From positions 1 to 28,946 of the forward strand of contig DATHBP010000120.1 in assembly GCA_035296085.1 (NCBI GenBank): a stretch of DNA of 28,946 nucleotides, read 5' to 3'. The notes under the pieces are model-generated. The model was not told the DNA's origin and did not search any database. It saw only the letters and a program-made list of their open reading frames with translations. Made by a program: the position numbers and the translations under genes. Shown here piece after piece: positions 15,761-23,943 of this stretch (positions are counted from its first letter, which is position 1; every line of letters starts with the position of its first letter). This stretch comes from DATHBP01 sp035296085. GTDB lineage: Bacteria; Actinomycetota; Actinomycetes; Propionibacteriales; Nocardioidaceae.

Positions 15761-16489
15761 GTGGGCCTGTACCGGGACGAGGGCGTCGTGCTGCGCACGC
15801 AGAAGCTCGGTGAGGCCGACCGCATCATCGGGGTGCTCACCCGCTCGCACGGGCGGGTCCGGGCCGTGGCCAAAGGCGTGCGGCGTACGTCGTCGCGGTT
15901 CGGCGCCCGGCTGGAGCCCTTCACCCATGTCGACCTGCAGCTCGCCGAGGGACGCTCCCTGCATGTGGTGACGCAGGCCGAGACGATCAGCCCGTACGGC
16001 GAGCGGATCGGCGACGACTACGGCCGCTACACCGCGGGAACGGCCATGCTCGAGACGGCCGAGCGGCTCGTCGACGAGGAGCACGAACCCGCCTTGCAGC
16101 AGTACCTCTTGCTGGTGGGCGCGCTGCGTGCGCTCGCCGGGGGGCTGCTCGACCCTGGTTTGGTGCTGGACTCGTTCCTGCTGCGCTCCCTGGCAGCAGC
16201 CGGTTACGCCCCGTCGTTCTCCCAGTGCGCCCGCTGCGGCGCCGCCGGACCGCACCGCAGCTTCAACCCGGCGGCCGGCGGCGTGCTGTGCAGTACCTGC
16301 CGGCTGCCCGGCTCGGCGAACCCCTCGGTGGAGACCGTCACGTTGCTCGGCGCTTTGCTGGCGGGGGACTGGCCGGTCGCCGAGGTCAGCGAGCCGCGGC
16401 ACCGCCGGGAGACGAGCGGGTTGGTCGCGGCCTACCTCACCTGGCACATGGAACGCGGCTTGCGCTCCCTCGCCCACGTGGACCGCTGA
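15761..16489 (+). CDS. recO: DNA repair protein RecO
   Basis: 242 residues. RecO works with RecF and RecR to load RecA on SSB-coated gaps. The N-terminal OB fold reads LYRDEGVVLRTQKLGEADRIIGVLTR and GRVRAVAKGVRR. The zinc finger is CARC (156-159) and CSTC (177-180). GTG 15761 is supported by GAGGGAG at 15745-15751. The stop lies 7 bases before uppS, the usual actinobacterial recO-uppS pair. Confidence 0.95.
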   Translation: MGLYRDEGVVLRTQKLGEADRIIGVLTRSHGRVRAVAKGVRRTSSRFGARLEPFTHVDLQLAEGRSLHVVTQAETISPYGERIGDDYGRYTAGTAMLETAERLVDEEHEPALQQYLLLVGALRALAGGLLDPGLVLDSFLLRSLAAAGYAPSFSQCARCGAAGPHRSFNPAAGGVLCSTCRLPGSANPSVETVTLLGALLAGDWPVAEVSEPRHRRETSGLVAAYLTWHMERGLRSLAHVDR

Positions 16490-16496
16490 GCCACCG

Positions 16497-17306
16497 GTGC
16501 GCAGCAAGAGCGGGCCGGGGCGGAGCCCAGCCGAGCCGCGTGACCCCGTGCGCGCGCCGACGCGCCATTCCAGCGGTGCCAGACCCCCCGACGTTCCACC
16601 CGAGCTCGTGCCCGGGCACGTCGCCATCGTGATGGACGGCAACGGTCGCTGGGCCCGCTCACGTGGGCTGCCGCGGACGGCGGGCCACGAGGCGGGCGAG
16701 GCGGCCCTCTTCGACGTCGTCGAGGGGGCCATCGAGATCGGTGTACGCCACCTGTCGGCGTACGCGTTCTCCACCGAGAACTGGAAGCGCTCGCCGGAGG
16801 AGGTGCGCTTCCTGATGGGCTTCAATCGCGACGTGATCCGGCGCCGGCGCGACGAGATGCACGCGCTGGGCGTACGGGTCCGCTGGGCGGGTCGCCGGCC
16901 ACGGTTGTGGCGCAGCGTCGTGACGGAGCTCGAGAACGCCGAACGGCTGACCGCGCGCAACGACGTCCTCACGCTCACCATGTGCGTCAACTACGGCGGC
17001 CGGGCGGAGATCGTGGACGCGGCGCGCGCGCTGGCGCGCGAGGCGGCAGCCGGGCGGCTCGACCCCGAGCGCATCGACGAGCGAACGCTCGCCCGCCACC
17101 TCGACGAGCCGGACCTGCCCGATGTCGACCTGTTCCTGCGCACCTCCGGCGAGCAGCGGACGTCGAACTTCTTGCTCTGGCAGTCGGCCTACGCCGAGCT
17201 GGTCTTCCTCGACGTGCTCTGGCCGGACATGGACCGCCGACACCTCTGGCAGGCAGTGCTGACCTACGCGAACCGCGAGCGGCGCTATGGTGCCGCGCAC
17301 GGCTGA
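16497..17306 (+). CDS. uppS: Polyprenyl (decaprenyl-type) diphosphate synthase, cis-prenyltransferase
   Basis: 269 residues. It makes the long cis-polyprenyl diphosphate that carries cell-wall precursors. Motifs: HVAIVMDGNGRWARSRGLPR with catalytic Asp 47, AFSTENWKRSPEEV, CVNYGGRAEI, and FLRTSGEQRTSNFLLWQSAYAEL. The recO-adjacent member in actinobacteria is the long-chain enzyme (M. tuberculosis Rv2361c type) as opposed to the short-chain Z-farnesyl enzyme. GTG 16497 gives the N-terminal HSSGARPP leader seen in relatives, with GTG 16548 as a weaker alternative. Neither has a strong ribosome site. Confidence 0.95.
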   Translation: MRSKSGPGRSPAEPRDPVRAPTRHSSGARPPDVPPELVPGHVAIVMDGNGRWARSRGLPRTAGHEAGEAALFDVVEGAIEIGVRHLSAYAFSTENWKRSPEEVRFLMGFNRDVIRRRRDEMHALGVRVRWAGRRPRLWRSVVTELENAERLTARNDVLTLTMCVNYGGRAEIVDAARALAREAAAGRLDPERIDERTLARHLDEPDLPDVDLFLRTSGEQRTSNFLLWQSAYAELVFLDVLWPDMDRRHLWQAVLTYANRERRYGAAHG

Positions 17307-17327
17307 GCTGGGCGTACGGGCCGACTG

Positions 17328-17732
17328 CTAAGTGCGGCAGGGCGTGCAGGTTCCGTAGATCTCCACGGTGTGGCTGATGTCGGCGAAACCGTGGTCGCCG
17401 GCCACCTGCTCCGCCCAGCGCTCGACCGCGGGTCCCTCGACCTCGACGGTGCGCCCGCAGCCGCGACACACCAGGTGGTGGTGGTGGCCGCGACTGCACT
17501 GGCGGTAGACCGACTCACCGTCCGCGGTGCGTAGCAGGTCGACCTCGCCGGCGTCGGCCAGAGTCTGCAACGTGCGGTAGACGGTCGTCAGGCCGACCCG
17601 GTCGCCGCGCTGCTTCAGCAGGTCGTGGATCTGCTGGGCGCTGCGGAAGTCGGCGACCTCGGCGAGCGCGGCGCTCACCGCGCGTCGCTGCCGTGTCGGG
17701 CGCGTCGCCGCCGCGGGGTCAGTGCTCGTCAT
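17328..17732 (-). CDS. zur: Fur-family zinc uptake regulator (Zur)
   Basis: 134 residues. Winged helix at about 10-75 (DFRSAQQIHDLLKQRGDRVGLTTVYRTLQTLADAGEVDLL), then the metal-binding half with GHHHHLVCRGCG (Cys 89, 92) and CTPC (Cys 129, 132), the structural zinc site. Being last in a zinc ABC operon with a Zur-like box at its head makes Zur the best assignment over Fur. ATG 17732 is supported by CGAGGA upstream and overlaps the permease end by 14 bases. Confidence 0.92.
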   Translation of the reverse strand: MTSTDPAAATRPTRQRRAVSAALAEVADFRSAQQIHDLLKQRGDRVGLTTVYRTLQTLADAGEVDLLRTADGESVYRQCSRGHHHHLVCRGCGRTVEVEGPAVERWAEQVAGDHGFADISHTVEIYGTCTPCRT

Positions 17733-18726
17733 AGTGATCCTCGTGTGACGCGTGCCGGTGGCCGGCGTGGACATAGTCGATGTGGTCGCCGTGCCGGACG
17801 GCCACATGGCCGCAGCCCTCGCCGTGGACGTGCGGGTGGCTCTCTGCCGACTCATGCACGTCGTCGAGCTCCACCCCGCGCAGCTCCTCGTCGACGAACG
17901 GCTCGCGCAGCCGGCGACGATGCCGCTGGTATGCCCCGACCGGCCAGGAGACTAGGAAGCCCAGCAGCGCCAGCGCCACGATCGAGGGTCCGGGCGCGGT
18001 GTTGGCGTAGAAGCTGGCGACTACCCCGGCGAGCGATGCCACCACCCCGACGAGCATCGCCCCGATCAAGGTGGTCCGGAAGCTCCGGGCGAGCTGCTGG
18101 GACGTCGCCACGGGTACGACCATCAGCGCGCTGACCAGCAGCAGCCCGACCGTACGCATCGACACCGTCACGGTGACGGCGGCGAGAACGGCGATGAGCG
18201 CGCCATAGAGCCTGACCGGCAGTCCGCAGACCCGCGCGTGCTCTTCGTCCTGGCACACAGCGAACAGCTGCGGCGCGAGGCCGAGGGCGAGCACCAACAC
18301 GACGGCCGCGAGCGCGACGACGATCACGAGGTCGACGGTGGAGACGGTCGTGATGGCGCCGAACAGGTACGCGTTCAGCGTGGCGGCGTTGCCACCGGCC
18401 AGGCCGGTGATGAGCACGCCACCGGCGATCCCCCCGTAGAACAGCAGCGCCAGGGCGACGTCGCCGCTCGCGCGGCCGCGGGCGCGCAGAGTCTCGATCA
18501 GCAGGGCGCCGAGCGCCGCGGTGACGACGGCGGCGAGCAGCGGAGCCGTCCCGGTGAGCAGGCCGACCCCGACGCCGGTCAACGCGATGTGGCCGATGCC
18601 GTCTCCCATCAGGGCGAGCCGTCGCTGGACCAGATAGGTGCCAATCGCGGGGGCGGCGAGACCGGTGAGCAGCGCGGCCAGCAAAGCCCGCTGCATGAAC
18701 TCGTAGCTGAGCAGTGTCACCGCCAC
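17719..18726 (-). CDS. znuB: Zinc ABC transporter permease (ZnuB-type) with His-rich tail
   Basis: 335 residues. An ABC-3 family permease with about eight hydrophobic segments; it includes RRLALMGDGIGHIALTGVGVG and SMRTVGLLLVSALMVVPVATSQ, both typical of zinc/manganese permeases. The cytosolic C-terminus (291-335) has 13 His in 45 residues plus several Asp and Glu, so it probably binds zinc. The start is GTG 18726, preceded by GGAGAGGGG and overlapping the ATPase gene end by 10 bases. It is co-transcribed with znuA, znuC and zur. Confidence 0.93.
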   Translation of the reverse strand: MAVTLLSYEFMQRALLAALLTGLAAPAIGTYLVQRRLALMGDGIGHIALTGVGVGLLTGTAPLLAAVVTAALGALLIETLRARGRASGDVALALLFYGGIAGGVLITGLAGGNAATLNAYLFGAITTVSTVDLVIVVALAAVVLVLALGLAPQLFAVCQDEEHARVCGLPVRLYGALIAVLAAVTVTVSMRTVGLLLVSALMVVPVATSQQLARSFRTTLIGAMLVGVVASLAGVVASFYANTAPGPSIVALALLGFLVSWPVGAYQRHRRRLREPFVDEELRGVELDDVHESAESHPHVHGEGCGHVAVRHGDHIDYVHAGHRHASHEDHYDEH

Positions 18727-19529
18727 ATCCCCTCTCCGCGCAGTACGTCGTCGCGGCTCGGCTGGCCGGTGTGCGGGTGGACGTGCTCAGCGGCTACCGG
18801 TGACGTACGTGCCGGGCCGTCATGGACTACCCGGCCGTCGGACAGCACGACGGCGCGGTCGACGAGTGACTCGAGCGGGCCGAGCTCGTGGGTGACGAGG
18901 AGTACCGCGGCTCCTCGAGCCACCAGCGTGGTGAGCACGTCGGCCAGCACGAGCTGGCTCTCCTGGTCGACACCGGCTGTCGGCTCGTCGAGCACGAGCA
19001 GGTCGGGCTCACCGGCCAGCGCACGGGCGATCAGCACCCGCTGCTGTTGGCCCCCCGAGAGCTGTGCCACGGAGTCGGCGCCCCGGTCGAGCAGCCCGAC
19101 CTGCTCGAGAGCCCGGTCGACCTCGCGCCGGTCGCGAGCGGCGCGCGGCATGAAGGGGCGGCGCAGCGGCAGTCGGCCCGTTGCCACCACCTCCCGCACC
19201 GTGGCGGGGACACCGGAGCTGGCGGAAGCTCGCTGGGGTACGTATCCCAGCCGACGCCAGTCGCGAAAGCTCGCGATCTGCGTCCCGAAGATGGCCACGG
19301 CGCCGCTCAGCAGCGGCAGCAGCCCGACGCAGGCCCGGACGAGCGTCGACTTGCCCGAGCCGTTCGTTCCGAGCAGTGCGACGAGCTCACCCGTGTCGAC
19401 GCGAAGGTCGACCCGCCGCAGCACTGGTCGCCCGCCGAGCGAGACCGTGGCGTCGTGGACGTCGAGGGCTGGCACCGACGCGGGCGCTCGGTCGAACGGG
19501 GCCGGCTCGAGCGGGGCGGTTCTTCTCAT
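18717..19529 (-). CDS. znuC: Zinc ABC transporter ATP-binding protein (ZnuC-type)
   Basis: 270 residues. Walker A GTNGSGKS (54-61), the ABC signature LSGGQ (157-161), Walker B ending in DEPT (181-184), and the H-loop in VTHEL. It powers zinc import with the permease. The start ATG 19529 forms an ATGA overlap with the znuA stop. The C-terminus adds a small His cluster (EHVHPH). Manganese specificity cannot be excluded from this subunit alone; the neighbouring regulator argues for zinc. Confidence 0.94.
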   Translation of the reverse strand: MRRTAPLEPAPFDRAPASVPALDVHDATVSLGGRPVLRRVDLRVDTGELVALLGTNGSGKSTLVRACVGLLPLLSGAVAIFGTQIASFRDWRRLGYVPQRASASSGVPATVREVVATGRLPLRRPFMPRAARDRREVDRALEQVGLLDRGADSVAQLSGGQQQRVLIARALAGEPDLLVLDEPTAGVDQESQLVLADVLTTLVARGAAVLLVTHELGPLESLVDRAVVLSDGRVVHDGPARTSPVAAEHVHPHTGQPSRDDVLRGEGMWR

Positions 19530-20404
19530 CGGCAGCCGTTCGCTCGGCGGAGCGCGTCCAGGTTGGCTCGCATCAGGGAGAAGTACGTGGCGTTCGAAGT
19601 CTCGGTGGGCAGCGCCTCGATCGGGTCGAGCGTCGCGACCGACGTGCCGGTCTCCTTGGCGAGCGACGCGGCGATGGCCGGGCTGGCGAGGTGCTCGGTG
19701 AAGATCGTCGTCACACCGCTGGAGCGGATCAGGTCGACGAGCTCCGCCTGGCGTTGCGGTGACGGCTCGGCGTGCGGGTCGGTGCCGGCCACGGCGACCA
19801 TGCGCAGGCCGTAGCGGCGGGCAAGGTAGCCGAACGCGGCATGGCTGGTCACGAACACCGCGCGCTCGCACTGCGCGAGCCCGGCGCGGAAGTCTCGGTC
19901 GAGCGTCTGGAGCTGGCGCACCACAGCCGCCGCGTTGGCGCGGAAGGCCGCGGTATGGCGGCGGGTCGCGGCCGAGAGCTGGTCACTGATGGCGCGGACG
20001 ACAGGCACCAGCTTCGCCGGGTCCAGCCACACGTGGGGGTCCGGCGCATCCGGCGGTCCGGCGAGGGAGACGACGTCGCTGACGTCGACGATGTGGTCAG
20101 CGGGGGACTGCGCGACGGCGTCGTCCACAGCTGGCTGGAAGCCGTGTGCGTAGACCACCACGTCGGCCCCGACCACCTCTGCGGTCTGCTGAGGGGTTAG
20201 CTCCAGGCCGTGCGGTTCGACACCGGGGGCGGTCAGGTCGACGACGTCGACGTGCGGCCCGCCGATGCGCTGCGCGAGGTAGGCGTACGGGTAGATGCCC
20301 GCGACGACTCGGGTCTCGCCGTCCCCGGCGGCCGTACTGCAGCCCGAGAGTGCGGCGCCGGCGGCCAGCACCATGACGGTCGAGAGAGCCCGCCATCTGC
20401 ACAT
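19526..20404 (-). CDS. znuA: Zinc-binding lipoprotein of ABC transporter (ZnuA-type)
   Basis: 292 residues from ATG 20404. Lipoprotein signal peptide with lipobox LSGC (Cys 22), so it is anchored on the outer face of the membrane. Cluster A-1 solute-binding fold with likely metal ligands His 65 (EPHG), His 124 (DPHVWLDP), His 188 (SHAAFGYL) and an acidic ligand near Glu 237/Asp 260. The long His-rich loop of some ZnuA proteins is absent. Earlier in-frame starts (ATG 20413, TTG 20440) fall inside the Zur-like box or on the -35 box and have no ribosome site, so 20404 is preferred, perhaps as a leaderless start. Confidence 0.9.
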   Translation of the reverse strand: MCRWRALSTVMVLAAGAALSGCSTAAGDGETRVVAGIYPYAYLAQRIGGPHVDVVDLTAPGVEPHGLELTPQQTAEVVGADVVVYAHGFQPAVDDAVAQSPADHIVDVSDVVSLAGPPDAPDPHVWLDPAKLVPVVRAISDQLSAATRRHTAAFRANAAAVVRQLQTLDRDFRAGLAQCERAVFVTSHAAFGYLARRYGLRMVAVAGTDPHAEPSPQRQAELVDLIRSSGVTTIFTEHLASPAIAASLAKETGTSVATLDPIEALPTETSNATYFSLMRANLDALRRANGCR

Positions 20405-20440
20405 GACAACCATTTTCACTTGTTGGATCGGCGCTGTCAA
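20404..20440 (-). promoter_or_regulatory. znu promoter with Zur-box-like operator over the -10
   Basis: On the minus strand, TTGACA (20440-20435) is a perfect -35; 17 bases later comes GAAAAT (20417-20412) as -10. The sequence TGAAAATGGTTGTCA (20418-20404) is an imperfect palindrome that differs at two positions from the actinobacterial Zur box as I recall it (TGAAAATGATTTTCA). The start point would fall within a base or two of the znuA ATG at 20404. Zinc-loaded Zur binding there would block polymerase. Confidence 0.8.
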
Positions 20441-20524
20441 ATGTCGCTGGCTCGCACTCGCTACCCTGGGAGTACGTCCACCAGGGCAAAGCCGCCGACA
20501 CCCAGCCGGATGGAGACTCGTCCA

Positions 20525-21913
20525 GTGCCCGCCGACAGATTCGAAGCCGTCGTCAGCCTGTGCAAGCGCCGCGGGTTCGTCTACCCGTGTGGCGAGATCT
20601 ACGGCGGCACGCGCTCGGCCTGGGACTACGGACCGCTCGGGGTCGAGCTCAAGGAGAACCTTCGTCGCCAGTGGTGGCGCACCATGGTGCAGAGCCGTGA
20701 CGACGTCGTCGGCATCGACTCGTCGGTCATCTTGCCCTCGCAGGTGTGGGAGGCCTCAGGTCACCTCGACGCGTTCGTCGACCCGCTGGTGGAGTGCCAG
20801 TCCTGCCACCGGCGCTTCCGCGAAGACCATCTGCTCGAGGACTACGCCCGCCGCAAGCAGATCGCCGATCTGGCCACAGCGTCCCTGGATGCGGTCGCGT
20901 GCCCCAACTGCGGCACGAAGCACGCGTGGACCGAGCCGCGCATGTTCAACGGCCTCCTCAAGACCCACCTAGGGCCGGTGGAGAGCGACGAAGGCCTGCA
21001 CTACCTGCGCCCGGAGACCGCCCAGGGCATCTTCGTGAACTTCCTCAACGTGATGAACTCCGCGCGCAAGAAGCCCCCGTTCGGCATCGCCCAGACCGGC
21101 AAGGGCTTTCGCAACGAGATCACCCCCGGCAACTTCATCTTCCGCACGCGCGAGTTCGAGATGATGGAGCTGGAGTTCTTCGTCGAGCCGGGCACGGACG
21201 AGCAGTGGCACGACTACTGGCTGCAGCAGCGTCGGCAGTGGTACGTCGACCTGGGGATCGCCGAGGACAACCTGCGCTTCTACGAGCACCCGCAGGAGAA
21301 GCTGTCGCACTACTCGACCCGGACTGTGGACATCGAGTACCGCTTCGGCATTGGCAACAAGGACTTCGACGAGCTCGAGGGCATCGCCAACCGCACGGAC
21401 TACGACCTCAGCACGCACACCAAGCACTCCGGATTCGACCTGTCCTACTTCGACCAGGACAAGGGGGAGCGCTGGGTGCCCTACGTCATCGAGCCCGCCG
21501 CTGGGCTCACCCGCGCCACGTTGGCGTTCCTGCTCGACGCGTACGCCGAGGACGAGGCGCCCAACGCGAAGGGCGGCATCGACAAGCGGGTCGTGCTGCG
21601 GCTCGACCCTCGGCTCGCCCCGGTGAAGGCGGCGGTCCTACCGCTGTCACGCAACCCTGACCTGTCGCCGAAGGCCAAGGCGCTGGCCGCGGAGCTGCGC
21701 TCGCTGTGGAACGTCGACTTCGACGACGCCGGCGCGATCGGGCGTCGCTACCGCCGCCAGGACGAGATCGGCACGCCGTACTGCGTGACCGTCGACTTCG
21801 ACAGCCTCGATGACGACGCCGTGACCGTACGGGAGCGCGACAGCATGGCGCAGGACCGGATCGGGCTTTCCGAGGTACGCAGCTACCTCGCCGAACGCAT
21901 GCCCGGCTGCTGA
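20525..21913 (+). CDS. glyS: Glycyl-tRNA synthetase (alpha2 type)
   Basis: 462 residues, the single-chain dimeric form used by actinobacteria. It attaches glycine to tRNA-Gly. Class II features: RRGFVYPCGEIYGG, WDYGPLGVELKENL, LRPETAQGIFVNF, motif 2 GFRNEITPGNFIFRTREFEMMELE (194-217), and motif 3 near VIEPAAGLTRATLAFLLDAY. The C-terminal anticodon-binding domain is present. Two CxxC pairs (91/94 and 126/129) suggest a zinc site. GTG 20525 has GGAGA at 20512-20516; ATG 20510 is an alternative. It is divergent from the zinc operon, 120 bases away. Confidence 0.96.
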   Translation: MPADRFEAVVSLCKRRGFVYPCGEIYGGTRSAWDYGPLGVELKENLRRQWWRTMVQSRDDVVGIDSSVILPSQVWEASGHLDAFVDPLVECQSCHRRFREDHLLEDYARRKQIADLATASLDAVACPNCGTKHAWTEPRMFNGLLKTHLGPVESDEGLHYLRPETAQGIFVNFLNVMNSARKKPPFGIAQTGKGFRNEITPGNFIFRTREFEMMELEFFVEPGTDEQWHDYWLQQRRQWYVDLGIAEDNLRFYEHPQEKLSHYSTRTVDIEYRFGIGNKDFDELEGIANRTDYDLSTHTKHSGFDLSYFDQDKGERWVPYVIEPAAGLTRATLAFLLDAYAEDEAPNAKGGIDKRVVLRLDPRLAPVKAAVLPLSRNPDLSPKAKALAAELRSLWNVDFDDAGAIGRRYRRQDEIGTPYCVTVDFDSLDDDAVTVRERDSMAQDRIGLSEVRSYLAERMPGC

Positions 21914-21918
21914 GCCGA

Positions 21919-22587
21919 GTGCCGCTGACCGGAGCAACCCCGACGCGCCACGGTCTCGCCGCGACGCTTGCTGCGGCCTGCGCAGCGGCGGTGCTCGCCG
22001 GCTGCAGTGACAGCGCGGATGTCGACCCGAGCGGTCAGACCGCGCCTGCCTCACCTCCGACGGTGAGCGCCAGCCAGGTCGACCCGCCCAGCGCGACGCG
22101 GTCCAAGCGCCCCGACACGACGTTTCGCGTCGGCGAGCGAGCCGACGTCGTCTACCGCGCGAGCCGCACCCGCACCTACCGGCTGCGCCTCGCCGTCGTC
22201 AGGGTGCGCAAGGGGTCTCTGCACGACCTGTCCAACTACGTGCTCCACCGCCGCGCGCGCTCGTCCAGCCTCTACTACGTCGACGTGCGGGCCAGCAACC
22301 GGGGCCGGCGTAACGCCGGCGGCACGCCGCTGCAGCTCTATGGCCGCAACCACGATGGCTTGGTGCTCCCGCCCGTACGCATCCGCGGTCCGTTCCCGCG
22401 CTGCGACACCAAGCGACTCCCGGAGAGCTTCCGAACGGGCGACTCCTCGCACGCCTGCCTGGTCTATCTGGTTCCGCGGCACGGACGCCTCTCCGACGTG
22501 CAGGTCCGCTATGGCAAGTGGAACGGGCCGATCACCTGGCCCGTGGCTGGCCACGTCCAGCGCCGGCACGGTGGCGCCGCAGGCTGA
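21919..22587 (+). CDS. Predicted lipoprotein, function unknown
   Basis: 222 residues from GTG 21919, 5 bases after glyS. A signal peptide (AATLAAACAAAVLAGC) ends in lipobox LAGC. A Ser/Pro/Thr-rich spacer precedes a beta-rich domain (FRVGERADVVYRASRTRTYRLRLAVVRVRKG; LYYVDVRASNRGRRN) reminiscent of DUF4352-like immunoglobulin-fold domains. The mature part is unusually rich in Arg. Two cysteines later in the domain (CDTKRL and HACLVYL) could form a disulfide outside the cell. I do not recognise a specific family. Confidence 0.75.
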   Translation: MPLTGATPTRHGLAATLAAACAAAVLAGCSDSADVDPSGQTAPASPPTVSASQVDPPSATRSKRPDTTFRVGERADVVYRASRTRTYRLRLAVVRVRKGSLHDLSNYVLHRRARSSSLYYVDVRASNRGRRNAGGTPLQLYGRNHDGLVLPPVRIRGPFPRCDTKRLPESFRTGDSSHACLVYLVPRHGRLSDVQVRYGKWNGPITWPVAGHVQRRHGGAAG

Positions 22588-22600
22588 GACAATCGAGCCT

Positions 22601-23731
22601 GTGACCGCGACCTCCGCCTTGGCGCTCGGCGGGCTGCAGGTCAGCCCGCCGGTAGTGCTGGCGCCGATGGCCGGAGTGACGAACGCGGCGTTCCGGCGCC
22701 TGTGCCGGGAGCAGGGCGCGGGCCTCTACGTCTGCGAGATGGTGACCTCACGGGGGATCGTCGAACGCGACCAGACCACGACCGCGATGCTCCGGTTCGA
22801 CCCGGGAGAGGAGATCCGGTCGGTGCAGATCTATGGCATCGACCCCGTCTATGTCGGCAAGGCCGTCGAGATCCTCTGCGGTGACTACGGCGTCGCTCAC
22901 GTGGACCTCAACTTCGGGTGCCCGGTGCCCAAGGTCACCCGCAAGGGCGGGGGTGCGGCGCTGCCCTGGAAGAGCCGGCTTCTCGGCGAGATCCTGCTGT
23001 CAGCCGTCCGGGCCGCGACACCGTACGCCGTCCCGGTCACCATGAAGATGCGCAAGGGCATCGACGACATGCACCTCACCTACCTCGATGCCGGCCGGAT
23101 AGGGGCGGAGGCCGGCTGCGCGGCGGTCACTCTCCACGCGCGCACCGCCGACCAGCACTACTCGGGAGAGGCCGACTGGCAGGCGATAGCCGAGCTGGTC
23201 GAGCACGTCTCGGTCCCGGTGCTGGGCAACGGTGACATCTGGGAGGCGGCTGACGCCCTGACGATGATGGCGCAGACCGGCTGCGCGGGCGTGGTCGTCG
23301 GGCGGGGCTGCCTGGGCCGGCCATGGCTGTTTCGCGACCTGGCTGCCGCCTTCGCCGGTGCACCCGCGCCACCGCTGCCGACTCTCGGCCAGGTCGCGAC
23401 GATGATGCGCCGGCACGCGGAGCTGCTGGGTGACCTGCTCGGTGAGCAGCGTGGCTGCACCGAGTTCCGCAAGCACGTCGCGTGGTACCTCAAGGGCTTC
23501 CGCGTCGGCGGCGAGCTGCGTGCCGCGCTGGCGATGGTCGCGTCGCTGGCGGAGATGGACGCGCTGCTCGAGCGGCTGGACGCCGGCGAGGCATTCCCGG
23601 CGGTTGTGCTCGGAGCGCCGCGTGGACGGCAGGGGAGCCCGCGCCGGGTCGTGCTCCCGGACGGATGGCTGACCGACCGCGAGGGGTTGCACGTCGACGC
23701 CGCCGCCGAGGCCGTCAGCTCGGGCGGTTGA
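22601..23731 (+). CDS. dusB: tRNA-dihydrouridine synthase (DusB-type)
   Basis: 376 residues. An FMN- and NADPH-dependent TIM barrel that reduces uridines in the tRNA D-loop. APMAGVTNAAFRRLCREQGAGLYVCEMV opens the barrel; the catalytic Cys 107 lies in LNFGCPVPKV followed by RKGGGAAL; VTLHARTADQHYSG and VLGNGDIWEA bind FMN phosphate; GCAGVVVGRGCLGRPW closes it. GTG 22601 starts the family N-terminus. There is no ribosome site; GACAAT at 22587-22592 lies at the right distance for a -10 of a leaderless transcript. Confidence 0.94.
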   Translation: MTATSALALGGLQVSPPVVLAPMAGVTNAAFRRLCREQGAGLYVCEMVTSRGIVERDQTTTAMLRFDPGEEIRSVQIYGIDPVYVGKAVEILCGDYGVAHVDLNFGCPVPKVTRKGGGAALPWKSRLLGEILLSAVRAATPYAVPVTMKMRKGIDDMHLTYLDAGRIGAEAGCAAVTLHARTADQHYSGEADWQAIAELVEHVSVPVLGNGDIWEAADALTMMAQTGCAGVVVGRGCLGRPWLFRDLAAAFAGAPAPPLPTLGQVATMMRRHAELLGDLLGEQRGCTEFRKHVAWYLKGFRVGGELRAALAMVASLAEMDALLERLDAGEAFPAVVLGAPRGRQGSPRRVVLPDGWLTDREGLHVDAAAEAVSSGG

Positions 23732-23765
23732 GCGCTCTAACCCGGCCTCAGCCGCACGACTCCTC

Positions 23766-23821
23766 CGACCGAGTGGCGCAAGGTGGCTGGCTGTCTCGAC
23801 CGAGTGGCGCAAAGTGGCTGG
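23766..23821. repeat. Two-copy 25-base direct repeat upstream of ppdK
   Basis: CGACCGAGTGGCGCAA-G/A-GTGGCTGG occurs at 23766-23790 and 23797-23821, 24 of 25 bases identical, with a period of 31 bases (about three helical turns). An inverted 9-base match to its CGAGTGGCG core lies at 23849-23857. It is in the 212-base gap between dusB and ppdK, so it may be a tandem operator or a relic duplication. Confidence 0.88.
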
Positions 23822-23943
23822 GTTCAGCGCGACGAAAGGGCCAGATCACGCCACTCGCGACGGCTGGCGCGGTGCCGCTGGTTACGCTTCCGAAGATTCC
23901 CTGCGTCACGCCGGCTCGCAGGTCGACGACCAAAGGAGTTTCG

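Noticed and set aside
23766..23821. CRISPR-like repeat
   Set aside because: Only two copies with a 6-base spacer and no cas genes; this is a simple direct repeat.
23482..23943. In-frame extension of ppdK upstream to 23482
   Set aside because: It overlaps dusB and crosses the direct repeats; GTG 23944 has an ideal ribosome site and the correct PPDK N-terminus.
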